In this document: positions 1 to 7,813 of the stretch, one piece after another
Layout of the letters: each line of letters begins with the position of its first letter
Numbering within the stretch: position 1 is the first letter of the stretch
Source: Gagatemarchaeum sp035515635
Lineage (GTDB): Archaea > Thermoproteota > Nitrososphaeria > Nitrososphaerales > Gagatemarchaeaceae
Reading direction: 5' to 3'
Assembly (NCBI GenBank): GCA_035515635.1
Contig: DATJBB010000040.1
Span: forward strand, 33,991-97,990
Length of the DNA: 64,000 nucleotides
Program-made: the position numbers and the translations under genes
The notes under the pieces: model-generated
The model's database searches: none
Told to the model about the DNA's origin: nothing
What the model saw: the letters and a program-made list of their open reading frames with translations, nothing else

Positions 1-705
1 AGGACAGGCAAGGCGGACGCGATCAACGAGGTCTTCCGGGAGACAGAGGGCGACTTTCTGGTCTACGTCAACGCCGACGCCCTGGTAGACGATGCCTCCA
101 TAATGGCGCTCCTCAAGAACATAGAGGGGGACAAGGGGGCTGGGTTCATCTCCGGCCGGCCAGTCTTCGAGAGGCCGAGGGGGCTGATCTCAGACGTCCT
201 TGACGTGATGTGGACGTCCCACAACCTTCTCTCCTCGGACCCGGGCCAGAGGAAGCAGAGCAACCATGGGACGGACGAGCTGATGGTATTGAGGAGCGAG
301 CTCCTTCCAGAGCTCCCTCCGGGGGTCGTGAACGACGGGGCGTACATCGCGGGGAGGATAAGCGAGAGAGGCTTCAGGGTAGGGTTCCAGCCCGACGCGG
401 TCGTCCAGATAGACGTGCCTTGGAGGATGGTCGACCTGATCAGGCAGAGACGTAGGATACTCTTCGGGCACATCCAGGTCAAGCGTCTGGTGGGCAAGGC
501 CCCTCGGACTGTGGAGACGATGATGTTCTTCAGCCCCCTGCAGAGCGCCAAGATAGTCATCAGGATGCTCGCGAGCAGGCCGAAGCGGGCGATGGTCCTT
601 CCCGTCGCGACGGTCGGGGAGCTGATGGCCCTCTCGGGGGCGCTCTGGGACACGTTCGTCGCGAGCGCGGCGCACGCGGTCTGGAAGAGATACGAGCAAG
701 GTTAG
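1..705 (+). CDS. Family 2 glycosyltransferase, 5' end outside window
   Basis: The frame is open from base 1, so the N-terminus lies outside the window. The visible 234 residues begin with a GKADAINEVF segment and a VNADA motif (about residues 24-28). These match the nucleotide-sugar and metal-binding part of GT-A inverting glycosyltransferases (the DxD region, here N-A-D). A basic middle part (WRMVDLIRQRRRI) and a weakly hydrophobic C-terminus suggest membrane association. It likely adds sugars to a surface polysaccharide or glycolipid. The stop is one base before the ATG of the next gene, so the two are probably cotranscribed. The acceptor cannot be told from sequence. Confidence 0.75.
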   Translation, partial: RTGKADAINEVFRETEGDFLVYVNADALVDDASIMALLKNIEGDKGAGFISGRPVFERPRGLISDVLDVMWTSHNLLSSDPGQRKQSNHGTDELMVLRSELLPELPPGVVNDGAYIAGRISERGFRVGFQPDAVVQIDVPWRMVDLIRQRRRILFGHIQVKRLVGKAPRTVETMMFFSPLQSAKIVIRMLASRPKRAMVLPVATVGELMALSGALWDTFVASAAHAVWKRYEQG

Positions 706-706
706 A

Positions 707-1630
707 ATGAGCCTGGCCGTCTCGGAGAGGCAGGCGCGTGAGATAGGGGTATTCTGCGAGATAGCCAGGGTCAACGGCGCGGCGATCTCGCTCGGCGAGG
801 TGATGAGGCTGGCCGGACTCGAAGCTAGCGAACGAGAGGTGGAGGCGGCTTTCCTCTCCGACTCTAGGCTGAGGACGAGGTTCCGCCTCGACTCTGGGTA
901 CGTCGTGGAGAGGTCGTCCGAGGTGCCCGCCCGCTCGGCCGCCCTGGAGGAGTCGAGGAGGAGAGAGAGGGCGGTCGAGAACCTATGGAGGGCGTCGAGG
1001 TTCGGGGCGTCGCTGCTGCGCGGGACGTCCATCGTTTCGGTGAGCGGGGCCAACGCCTACCTCTCCGCGGGAGAGCACGAGGACATCGACTTCTTCTGCG
1101 TCACGAGGCCCGACGGCATGTGGGCGTTCATGCTCAAGGCGCTCTTACTGGCGAGGATCCACATGCTGGCGCACAGGGAGGTCCCGGAGATATGCTTCAG
1201 CTGCATCATGGACGAAGCGTGGGCGACCGGGGCGTTCAGGGCCAAGCAGCCGCCTATCTTCGCGAGGGACGCTCTCACGGCCAAGGTGATAGGCGGGAAG
1301 GTCGCCCTACACGCCCTCCTCTCCGAGGCCAAGTGGATGGAGGGATATTTCCCGGTCCTCTACGGTATGAGGCTTAGAGAGACGGAGACCGGCGGCGAGG
1401 AGGCGAAGACCCATCGGCGCCGGGGGTCGTCCGTCCTGAACTCGTTCCTCTACGTCACTCTGGGGTCGTTCCTACGGATGAAGTCTTGGGCGCGCAACAG
1501 GAGCCTGATGAAGGCGTCCTCCCCGTCGTCGATATTCGCAACGAGGATCGGCAAAGGGCACTTCATCCAAGAGTCGACAAGGTACAGGCGCCTGAGGAAC
1601 ATGTACGGGGACCTCGAGTCCAAGGCCTGA
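707..1630 (+). CDS. Nucleotidyltransferase-like protein (polymerase-beta fold type)
   Basis: The 307-residue protein has an N-terminal helical, possibly winged-helix region (about 1-90). A segment reading VSGANAYLSAGEHEDIDFFCV follows around residues 115-135. A small-residue loop followed by D-I-D is the pattern of the polymerase-beta nucleotidyltransferase superfamily (GS...DxD). Its position, one base after a GT2 gene and just before a methyltransferase, suggests a role in building or modifying a surface glycan, but the substrate is unknown. The family assignment rests on the short motif only. The remaining two thirds are not recognised. Confidence 0.5.
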   Translation: MSLAVSERQAREIGVFCEIARVNGAAISLGEVMRLAGLEASEREVEAAFLSDSRLRTRFRLDSGYVVERSSEVPARSAALEESRRRERAVENLWRASRFGASLLRGTSIVSVSGANAYLSAGEHEDIDFFCVTRPDGMWAFMLKALLLARIHMLAHREVPEICFSCIMDEAWATGAFRAKQPPIFARDALTAKVIGGKVALHALLSEAKWMEGYFPVLYGMRLRETETGGEEAKTHRRRGSSVLNSFLYVTLGSFLRMKSWARNRSLMKASSPSSIFATRIGKGHFIQESTRYRRLRNMYGDLESKA

Positions 1631-1659
1631 GGGCCGCGGCGTCTCGGGTCGTGGCCAGG

Positions 1660-2343
1660 ATGAGCGGGGAGGCGGGGGGAGAAATCCCCGACTATGAGAA
1701 CTACGACTACGCCGCCCAGTGGAGGGGGCGGACGATCGAGGACAGGGCGGAGAAGGAGACGGTCATCTCTATGCTGGGAGGCGCGCGGGACTGCCTGGAG
1801 CTCGGCGGGGGTTTCGGGAGGCTGACCTCTGTCCTCGAGCCGAGGGTCGAGACGCTCGTGATGGTGGACTTCGCCTTCAACTCCCTGAGGAGCGTGGGCA
1901 GGAGGCTCAGGAAGGCGATGCTCCTCAGGTCGGACATCCGGGTCCTCCCCTTCGCCGACGACTCGTTCGACCTGGTCCTGGCGGTGCGCGTCCTCCACCA
2001 CGTCCGGGAGCCGCGGCTCGTCCTCGACGAAGTCGTGAGGGTAGCCCGCCCGGGTGGGACCGTGATAATGGGGATAGCGAACCCGAACAGGGCGCCCCGA
2101 GGCCCTCGGGGCGGGAGGATGGCGTACGTCGCCGGGCCGAACCACGTATCGTACGTCCAGTCGTTCGAGGACTATCGGGACCCGCGCCTGGCGCTAGTGG
2201 AGGTGCGCGGGACCGGCGCGTTCGACAACCGGCTGGGGAGGACGCTCGACCGGGTCCCTGCCCTCTCCAAGGTGGACGTCCTGTCCTCGAGGGCATGGTT
2301 CCTGAAGCCGCTCCTCTTCCTGAGGTACCGGGTCAGGAAGTAG
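1660..2343 (+). CDS. Class I SAM-dependent methyltransferase
   Basis: The 227-residue protein shows the Rossmann motif I (CLELGGGFGRLT), a motif II-like VMVDFAF, and an LPFADDSFDLVLAVRVLHH stretch typical of Methyltransf_11/UbiE-like enzymes. I chose ATG 1660 because the upstream open frame back to 1486 overlaps the previous gene and is shadow-like, rich in R, V and P. GTG 1651 is also in frame. The 3' end overlaps the next, convergent gene by 11 bp. Its context of glycosyltransferases suggests glycan or lipid methylation, which is inference. Confidence 0.8.
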   Translation: MSGEAGGEIPDYENYDYAAQWRGRTIEDRAEKETVISMLGGARDCLELGGGFGRLTSVLEPRVETLVMVDFAFNSLRSVGRRLRKAMLLRSDIRVLPFADDSFDLVLAVRVLHHVREPRLVLDEVVRVARPGGTVIMGIANPNRAPRGPRGGRMAYVAGPNHVSYVQSFEDYRDPRLALVEVRGTGAFDNRLGRTLDRVPALSKVDVLSSRAWFLKPLLFLRYRVRK

Positions 2344-3502
2344 GGCGGCGCTGGAAGACCGCGAGGAAGTGGTCGCCGAGCCTGTTCCAAGGGTATAGGG
2401 TCTCGAGCGCGACGTCGAGCCTCTTGAGAGCGCTGACGAGCGGTCGGGGAGGGAGGTAGTGGACGAGGTTGGACGGCGGAAGGAAGATCTCGACGCCGTG
2501 GACCTCCCTGAGGACGAGGTCGCCGTCCATCAACGACGTGATCGAGCGGACGTCGTAGGCGTTGGAGGCGACGCAGAACCTCGACTTGCCGACCGGGACG
2601 GGGTTCCTGAACCGCGCGAAGGCGAGGCTCGGCTTGGCCCTGATGGAGTATCCCAATATCTCGTAGAGGCAGTACCTGTTCCAGACCCCGAGGACGAGGT
2701 GGCCGCCAGGCCTTATCATGGCCGCGAGGTCCTTGAAGAGCTGCGGCAGGAAGGGGTCGGTGTTGATCGCGCCGTACGTCGAATACGCCCCGTCGATCCG
2801 CGCTATCCCGGCCTCCGCGAGCTTCTGGCGGAGTTCGTACGGCCTCGCCTGGACGGTCCTCACCCTGCCGCGGAGGTTGGCGTCGCCCGCCTTCCTCCAG
2901 AGGACATCGAGCATCTTGGAGGAGATGTCCGTAGCTATCATCGAGGTGCCGTGCTCGGCGAGGGCGAGGGTCTCGGTCCCCGTCCCGCAGCCTATCTCGA
3001 GGACGGTGTCCCCGGGGCCGAAGAGGCGCTTGAGCAGGGCGACCGACCTGTTCCTCAGCCAGAGGTTCATCTCGTTGTCCATTATGTGGTGGTCGTAGTT
3101 CTCTGCCACCCCGTCGAAGGCCGCCTCGAGCTCGGCGTAGACGAGCTGGGCGTAGTTGAGCGACGCGGACTTGGATGTGATCTCTATCTCGACGTAGCGC
3201 CGCTGTCCCCAGTACCTCTTCCTGACGTCCCTCTCCCCGTACTTCCTTGTGAAGGCGGAGAGGAGGGGGTCCTTGAGCCCGGAGACCTCTTTGACCTTCG
3301 CAGTCCCCTCGACGGAGAAGTCGGTGCTGAAGGCCTCCGCCTTTGGGTTGGCCTCGAGGTTGGCGACCCAGTCCTGGCGACCCGCGCTCTGGGGGAAGAC
3401 GACTATCTTCCCTCCCACCGTCAGGAAGCGGACGATGACGTCGTGCGGTTTTCCCGTCTTCCTGCCGATTGTGCGGAGCCTGAGGTACTCGCCGCTGGGC
3501 AA
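2333..3502 (-). CDS. F420-dependent (DUF385-like) domain fused to SAM methyltransferase
   Basis: The 389-residue protein has two domains. Residues 1-110 resemble the deazaflavin (F420)-dependent nitroreductase/quinone reductase fold (LRTIGRKTGKPHDV, then QDWVANLEANPKAEAF). Residues about 125-389 form a class I methyltransferase (VLEIGCGTGTETLALAEHG, with TDISSKML after it). The TTG start at 3502 sits about 30 bp downstream of a CTTAACT TATA-like box on the minus strand, compatible with a leaderless transcript. I do not know a characterised enzyme with this pairing. It could couple reduction and methylation of one substrate, or the split-barrel domain may only bind a ligand. Confidence 0.7.
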   Translation of the reverse strand: MPSGEYLRLRTIGRKTGKPHDVIVRFLTVGGKIVVFPQSAGRQDWVANLEANPKAEAFSTDFSVEGTAKVKEVSGLKDPLLSAFTRKYGERDVRKRYWGQRRYVEIEITSKSASLNYAQLVYAELEAAFDGVAENYDHHIMDNEMNLWLRNRSVALLKRLFGPGDTVLEIGCGTGTETLALAEHGTSMIATDISSKMLDVLWRKAGDANLRGRVRTVQARPYELRQKLAEAGIARIDGAYSTYGAINTDPFLPQLFKDLAAMIRPGGHLVLGVWNRYCLYEILGYSIRAKPSLAFARFRNPVPVGKSRFCVASNAYDVRSITSLMDGDLVLREVHGVEIFLPPSNLVHYLPPRPLVSALKRLDVALETLYPWNRLGDHFLAVFQRRPTS

Positions 3503-3603
3503 TGAGGCTGGACAGAAGGAGCCTGGCGGAGAGTTAAGGGTTTGCGGGGCCCGAAGCGATAAGTAGGCTCGCAGGACTGAGGACGAACAAGGAGGGAAGG
3601 GTC

Positions 3604-4863
3604 ATCAAGACGCGCTACCTTCTCCTGTTGGGGCTCCTGGCCAGGGAGGTGTTCAGCTTCTGGACGGGCCACCCCTACGACTTTGAGCTCTGGGTCAGGA
3701 CGGGGTACTGGGTGGCGAGGGGGGTCACCCCCTACGCCTCCATGCCCGCCGCGCCTGGCCTGAGCTTCGCGAACGCTTACTTCCCTGGAGGGAACCCGGC
3801 GATAGCCTACCTCCCGTTCTGGCCGCTCCTCCTCGCGGGGATCTACGACCTCTTCGCCCTCCTCGGGTCGCCGACGCCCTTCCTCTACTACTTCATGATC
3901 AAGCAGCCCATCATCATATGCGACATCCTACTCGCCTACTTCCTGTTCAGGTACGTCGAGAGGAGGGGGTCGGACAAGGCCTCCTTCGTGCTGAAGTTCT
4001 GGCTCTTCTCCCCGTTCAACATCATCCTCACCGGGATCTGGGGGATGTTCGACGCCATCCCAATGCTCTTCATCGTCTTCGCGCTGATGGCCCGGCCGGG
4101 GACATACCGCGGGTTCTGGGCTGGGATGGCGACCTTCGCCAAGTCGATACCCCTGATATTCACCGTCCCCCTGTCTTGGGGGCCGAGGCCTGTCAGGAGC
4201 CTGGCCCTCGCGCTTGGGATACCGATAGTCGCCAGCCTCGTCATCGTCACCCTCGAGGGCTGGCAGTTCTCCGTGGTGGGGACGACGCTGCAGAGCACCC
4301 TGGCGACGGGGAGGCTGTCGCTGTCGATGTGGGAGCTGGTCTTCTACTGGAACTACGTAGGGTTGCTGCCCGACTCCAGCCTCAACTTCTTCGCTTGGGC
4401 GGGCTACATCTGGGTGGCTGCCGTTGCGGTGGCGACCTACCTGGGGTACAGGTGGTTCGGGTGGGACACGGAGCGGGGCATGGTCCACACGCTCATCTTG
4501 GTCACCCTCGCGTTCCTCCTGCTGAGGGGACAGGTCAACGAGCAGTACTCGGTCTACCTGTTCGCCTTCGCCCTGATAGACATCGCGCTCTGGAGCCCCC
4601 AGAGGGTGCGGCTCCTGCTCGCCTCCCTCGCCGCCGTCCTGACGTTCCACGTCATCAACGACATCGCCCTGATCAGGTACATCACGCCGGTCTATCCGCA
4701 GGCTCAGACCATAGAGACCAACATAATCAACGCGATCGCCCCCGAGAGGAACGCAGGTCTTTTCCTGGCCGCGATGGTCTTCTGGGCCCTGAACATCTAC
4801 TACTTCTGGTCCCTGTACAGGGAGAGGGAGGTCAGATCAGAGGACTTCAAGCTGCTACCTTGA
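3604..4863 (+). CDS. GT-C type polyprenyl-linked glycosyltransferase, multi-pass membrane
   Basis: The protein has about 410-419 residues and roughly ten hydrophobic segments. An early loop (about residues 15-65) holds FWTGHPYDFELWVRTGYW and acidic/aromatic residues, as in GT-C mannosyltransferases that use dolichyl-phosphate sugars outside the membrane. The start is uncertain. A strong Shine-Dalgarno (AAGGAGGG, 3589-3596) is ideally placed for the ATC at 3604 but for no ATG, GTG or TTG. The first ordinary candidate is TTG 3628. The C-terminus overlaps the convergent NUDIX gene by 17 bp. It is probably part of N-glycan or surface polysaccharide synthesis. Confidence 0.7.
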   Translation: MKTRYLLLLGLLAREVFSFWTGHPYDFELWVRTGYWVARGVTPYASMPAAPGLSFANAYFPGGNPAIAYLPFWPLLLAGIYDLFALLGSPTPFLYYFMIKQPIIICDILLAYFLFRYVERRGSDKASFVLKFWLFSPFNIILTGIWGMFDAIPMLFIVFALMARPGTYRGFWAGMATFAKSIPLIFTVPLSWGPRPVRSLALALGIPIVASLVIVTLEGWQFSVVGTTLQSTLATGRLSLSMWELVFYWNYVGLLPDSSLNFFAWAGYIWVAAVAVATYLGYRWFGWDTERGMVHTLILVTLAFLLLRGQVNEQYSVYLFAFALIDIALWSPQRVRLLLASLAAVLTFHVINDIALIRYITPVYPQAQTIETNIINAIAPERNAGLFLAAMVFWALNIYYFWSLYREREVRSEDFKLLP

Positions 4864-5263
4864 GCTTCCCGCGCGCCAGGCCGAAGAGGCGGAGCGCCTC
4901 GGCGAGGTCCGGGACTATCTCATAGTCCTTGAGGCTCTTGAGGGCGACCCACCTGAACTCGGAGTGCTCGGTGGGCACCACCTTCCTTCTCGGGTCCGGC
5001 CTCAGGATGAAAGGGACGGCGACCGCCCGCCCGTATGCGTCCAGGTACTCGATGAGGGGGCCGCCCTTCACTATCTTCATGGCCTGGCCCGCCTCCTCCC
5101 TCGCCTCCCTCAGCATGCACTGCTCGGCCGACTCGCCCTCCTCAAAGTGGCCCCCGACGCAGTCCCACACGCCCGGGTAGGTGTCGTCGTCCTCCTTCCG
5201 CTTGAGGATGAGGAGCTTCTTGCCCTTGAGGACGACCCCCGTGGTGAAAACTCGCGTCTTCAT
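4847..5263 (-). CDS. NUDIX hydrolase
   Basis: The 138-residue protein carries a full NUDIX box, GGHFEEGESAEQCMLREAREEAGQ in sense (about residues 37-60; key residues G37, E43, R53, E54, E57, E58). The family hydrolyses nucleoside diphosphates linked to another moiety, using a divalent metal bound by the glutamates. The length is normal for a single-domain member. It lies ten bases downstream of pyrI on the same strand, so it could be the last gene of the pyrB-pyrI unit. A role in clearing nucleotide by-products would fit but is not shown. Confidence 0.9.
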   Translation of the reverse strand: MKTRVFTTGVVLKGKKLLILKRKEDDDTYPGVWDCVGGHFEEGESAEQCMLREAREEAGQAMKIVKGGPLIEYLDAYGRAVAVPFILRPDPRRKVVPTEHSEFRWVALKSLKDYEIVPDLAEALRLFGLARGKLKVAA

Positions 5264-5272
5264 CTGTTTCCC

Positions 5273-5785
5273 TCAGCCGAGCTGCTGGGATATCTCCTTC
5301 TCTGAGAGTTCCCTGCCGCAGTACTTGCAGCGGTACCGGAGAGGCGACCTCCCGGAGATGAAGAATATAGATGGCGCGGAGTCCTTCTCCCTAACTGAGA
5401 CGCACGTGGGGGCGGTGCAGCTCAGTATCCCGTGGAGGGTCCGAGGGGGGACCGCGTTCTTCTTGGCGACGACCTTGTAGGCCCGGACTATGTTGACGCT
5501 CGCCCGAGGGGCGATGAGGGCGAGCCTTTGGATCTGCTCCGGAGATATCTCCATCCCCTCGACCTTGACTATGTCCTTCCTGCCCATCTTGGAGCTGCTC
5601 ACGTTCATCACGAGGGCGATGACCAGCCCCTTCTCTTGCGGGTTGCCCAGGAGCCTCAGGACAGAGAGAGCCTTGCCCGCCGCCACGTGGTCGATGACGC
5701 TCCCGTCGGGGATCTTCCTCACCAGCATCTGCGTCTGGTTGTCGCTCTCGGGCGGGGGCGCCTTCCTCGTCACCACGATGCCCAC
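5273..5785 (-). CDS. pyrI: Aspartate carbamoyltransferase regulatory chain
   Basis: The 170-residue chain has the N-terminal allosteric nucleotide-binding domain, with the stretch reading VIDHVAAGKALSVLRLLG near residues 30-47. A C-terminal zinc domain carries four cysteines in two pairs (SCTAPTC and CKYC). This is the pyrI layout that binds CTP/ATP and holds catalytic trimers together. The N-terminus is about 15 residues longer than in many family members. The GTG start overlaps the pyrB TAG by one base, so translation is probably coupled. Together with pyrB it forms the second step of pyrimidine synthesis. Confidence 0.95.
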   Translation of the reverse strand: MGIVVTRKAPPPESDNQTQMLVRKIPDGSVIDHVAAGKALSVLRLLGNPQEKGLVIALVMNVSSSKMGRKDIVKVEGMEISPEQIQRLALIAPRASVNIVRAYKVVAKKNAVPPRTLHGILSCTAPTCVSVREKDSAPSIFFISGRSPLRYRCKYCGRELSEKEISQQLG

Positions 5786-6729
5786 TATTGCCTGCCTCCC
5801 ACTGTCTTCAGGAGGAGCGCCATCCTGAGCGGCACCCCTAGGTGCGCTTGCTCCACGTAGGCGGCCGCCCTCGTCGAGTCGATGTCGTACGGGAGCTCGG
5901 TCGACCTCGGGAGTGGGTGGAGGACTATCAGGCTGCCCTTGCCCCTGGAGAGGACGTCCTTGGTCAGCTTGTAGCTACCCTTGACCTTCTCGTACTCGTT
6001 CGGGTCGGGGAACCTCTCCTTCTGGATCCTCGTGAGGTAGAGGACGTCAGCCCTGCCGATCACCTGCTCGATGTCCGACCTTACTTCGAACCTCATTCCC
6101 AGGCCCCTGAGCTTCTTGGTTATCTCGTCGCGGGGGCGGAGCGTCTCGGGGGAGACGACGTAGACCATCTTTGGCTTGAACTTGGTCAGGCCGTAGAGGA
6201 ACGACGTGGCGCTCCTGGCGTACCTGTTGTCACCGAGGACGGCGTAGGTCAGCCCGCTTATCCTGCCCTTGAGCCTCCTCACTGTGAAGAGGTCGAGCAT
6301 CGCCTGGGTGGGGTGGTGCTGGGACCCGTCGCCGCCGTTTATCACGGGGACGGAGCTCAGCTCGGCAGCGAGAAGGGCCGCGCCCTCGGAGGGGTGCCTC
6401 ATCACAATGAGGTCGGAGTAGCCCTCGAGCATCCTCGTCGTGTCGGCGAGGCTCTCGCCCTTCAGGACCGAGGAGACGTCGGGGGAGAGGTCGATCACCT
6501 TGGCGCCCAACCTCAGGGCGGCGGTGGTGAAGCTCAGCCTGGTTCTGGTGCTCGGCTCGAAGAAGGCGGTGGCGACTATCCTGTCGGCGAGGTCCTTGCG
6601 GGGCCTCGGGGGGCCGACGAACTGGTCGGCTTGGTCGAAGAGAGATTCGAGGTCTTGCCGGGTAAAGTCCAGGATGCTGATGACGTCCCTGCCCTTCCAG
6701 CCGTCAACGCTCACCGCATCAGCACCCAT
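5785..6729 (-). CDS. pyrB: Aspartate carbamoyltransferase catalytic chain
   Basis: The 314-residue enzyme joins carbamoyl phosphate and aspartate. Diagnostic motifs are FEPSTRTRLSF (carbamoyl-phosphate site), MRHPSEGAA, GDGSQHHPTQAMLDLF and HPLPR. An ATG at 6750 is also in frame, but it lies inside the TATA-like box (TTATTAAT, 6751-6758). That box is about 26 bp upstream of ATG 6729, the expected position for a leaderless start, so I prefer 6729. This start also gives the usual family length. pyrI follows with a one-base overlap. Confidence 0.95.
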   Translation of the reverse strand: MGADAVSVDGWKGRDVISILDFTRQDLESLFDQADQFVGPPRPRKDLADRIVATAFFEPSTRTRLSFTTAALRLGAKVIDLSPDVSSVLKGESLADTTRMLEGYSDLIVMRHPSEGAALLAAELSSVPVINGGDGSQHHPTQAMLDLFTVRRLKGRISGLTYAVLGDNRYARSATSFLYGLTKFKPKMVYVVSPETLRPRDEITKKLRGLGMRFEVRSDIEQVIGRADVLYLTRIQKERFPDPNEYEKVKGSYKLTKDVLSRGKGSLIVLHPLPRSTELPYDIDSTRAAAYVEQAHLGVPLRMALLLKTVGGRQ

Positions 6730-6750
6730 TGGCTTCCCGACCCGGCGCAT

Positions 6751-6758
6751 ATTAATAA
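6751..6758 (-). promoter_or_regulatory. TATA box of pyrB-pyrI
   Basis: TTATTAAT on the minus strand, centred about 26 bp from ATG 6729. It supports a leaderless pyrB transcript and argues against the upstream ATG at 6750. Confidence 0.55.
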
Positions 6759-6796
6759 TGCGGAGGGGCCGCGGTCGAGACGAAGGTTTTCAGGAG

Positions 6797-7813
6797 ATGG
6801 ACCGCAGTTCCCTCCGGAACCCGCCCTACCTCGCCTACTTCGCCCTGGTTGTGCTGGCGGCGTTCCTTGCCGACCCAGTCAGCTTCACGATGTCCTGGAA
6901 CCAGGGCAGGTCGGCCGTGCTGGCTGTCGTCCCGCTCGTCCTCCTCGAGATGGGGAGGAGGTCGCTCGTCCCGCTGGAGGGAAGGAAGGCGGTCGCGGCT
7001 TGGGCTGTCGTCGCCCTCTCTGCCGCCTACTATTTCGCGTACGCCCAGCCGGCGGTCTTCAACTCCGTCGTCTCGGCCGGGACGGCGCTGGGCGTCGACC
7101 CGGAGATAGTTCAGTACAGCTGGGTCTGGGGCATCGACTACGCGGTGACCTCGACCTTCCTCGCCGCCCTGCTCCTCCTGGACAGAGGGTCGAGGACCAT
7201 CACCCCTCTGATCTACACGGCCGGGATGGCCTCGTTCCTCTTCATCGACGTCATCCTCCCGTTCAACTCCCTGGGCCCGTTCGGGTACGTGGTCCCCCCC
7301 GCCCTCCAGATGGTCGCCTGGTCTCTAGACCTGTTCGCGCCCGGGGCGGCGCACGCCCAGGGGAACATATTGATGCTCCAGAACAACGTCGGCTCGATGA
7401 ACCTCCAGGTCTTCTGGCCTTCGGCGGGGCTGGACGGCATTGTCATCGGGCTCCTCGTGGTGCTGGCGGTGTGCGTAAAGGTCGGGACGGGCTGGGCGAG
7501 GGGGACCCTCTACATGCTCGTCGGGGCGGTGGGGTCGTTCCTCGTCAACGTGGTTAGGCTCGCGGCGCTCGCCGTCTACGCGATGAGCAACATAACGGAC
7601 CCGAAGGCGTTCCAGGCTTTCCACTCGGTCGCTGGCGAGCTGATATTCATCCCGTGGATAATCGCGTTCGTAGTCCTGATAATCAGGCGCGAGGGGCGGC
7701 TGTCGGGACGGGCCGGGCTGCTAGGCGGGAGAGGGCTCGGTCACGCGGCGAGCTGCTTGGAGACGGACTGCGACAGCGTGAGGAGGAGGACGAGGAGATA
7801 CCCGGCGACGTAA
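6797..7813 (+). CDS. Exosortase/archaeosortase family transpeptidase-like protein
   Basis: The 338-residue multi-pass membrane protein has the three exosortase signature regions in order. The first is FWPSAGLDGI (about 206-215), where these enzymes normally carry the catalytic cysteine; here S209 stands in that place. The second is NVVRLAALAVY (R254) and the third is AFHSVAGELIFIPW (H276). Such enzymes process proteins with a C-terminal signal, transmembrane segment and basic tail. A matching candidate substrate lies at 9545-10285. ATG 6797 has an adjacent AGGAG. The C-terminal 24 codons overlap the convergent GT2 gene, so the extreme C-terminus may be unstructured. The Cys-to-Ser change could mark a subfamily or loss of peptidase activity. 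Confidence 0.75.
   Translation: MDRSSLRNPPYLAYFALVVLAAFLADPVSFTMSWNQGRSAVLAVVPLVLLEMGRRSLVPLEGRKAVAAWAVVALSAAYYFAYAQPAVFNSVVSAGTALGVDPEIVQYSWVWGIDYAVTSTFLAALLLLDRGSRTITPLIYTAGMASFLFIDVILPFNSLGPFGYVVPPALQMVAWSLDLFAPGAAHAQGNILMLQNNVGSMNLQVFWPSAGLDGIVIGLLVVLAVCVKVGTGWARGTLYMLVGAVGSFLVNVVRLAALAVYAMSNITDPKAFQAFHSVAGELIFIPWIIAFVVLIIRREGRLSGRAGLLGGRGLGHAASCLETDCDSVRRRTRRYPAT

Noticed and set aside
6440..6796. Longer N-terminus of the exosortase frame
   Set aside because: It runs through pyrB and its promoter on the other strand, with composition unlike a signal or membrane segment.
5842..7557. 571-residue plus-strand ORF opposite pyrB and across the exosortase start
   Set aside because: Its sequence is G/R/L-rich with no motif, while pyrB on the other strand carries every catalytic motif; it is a high-GC shadow.
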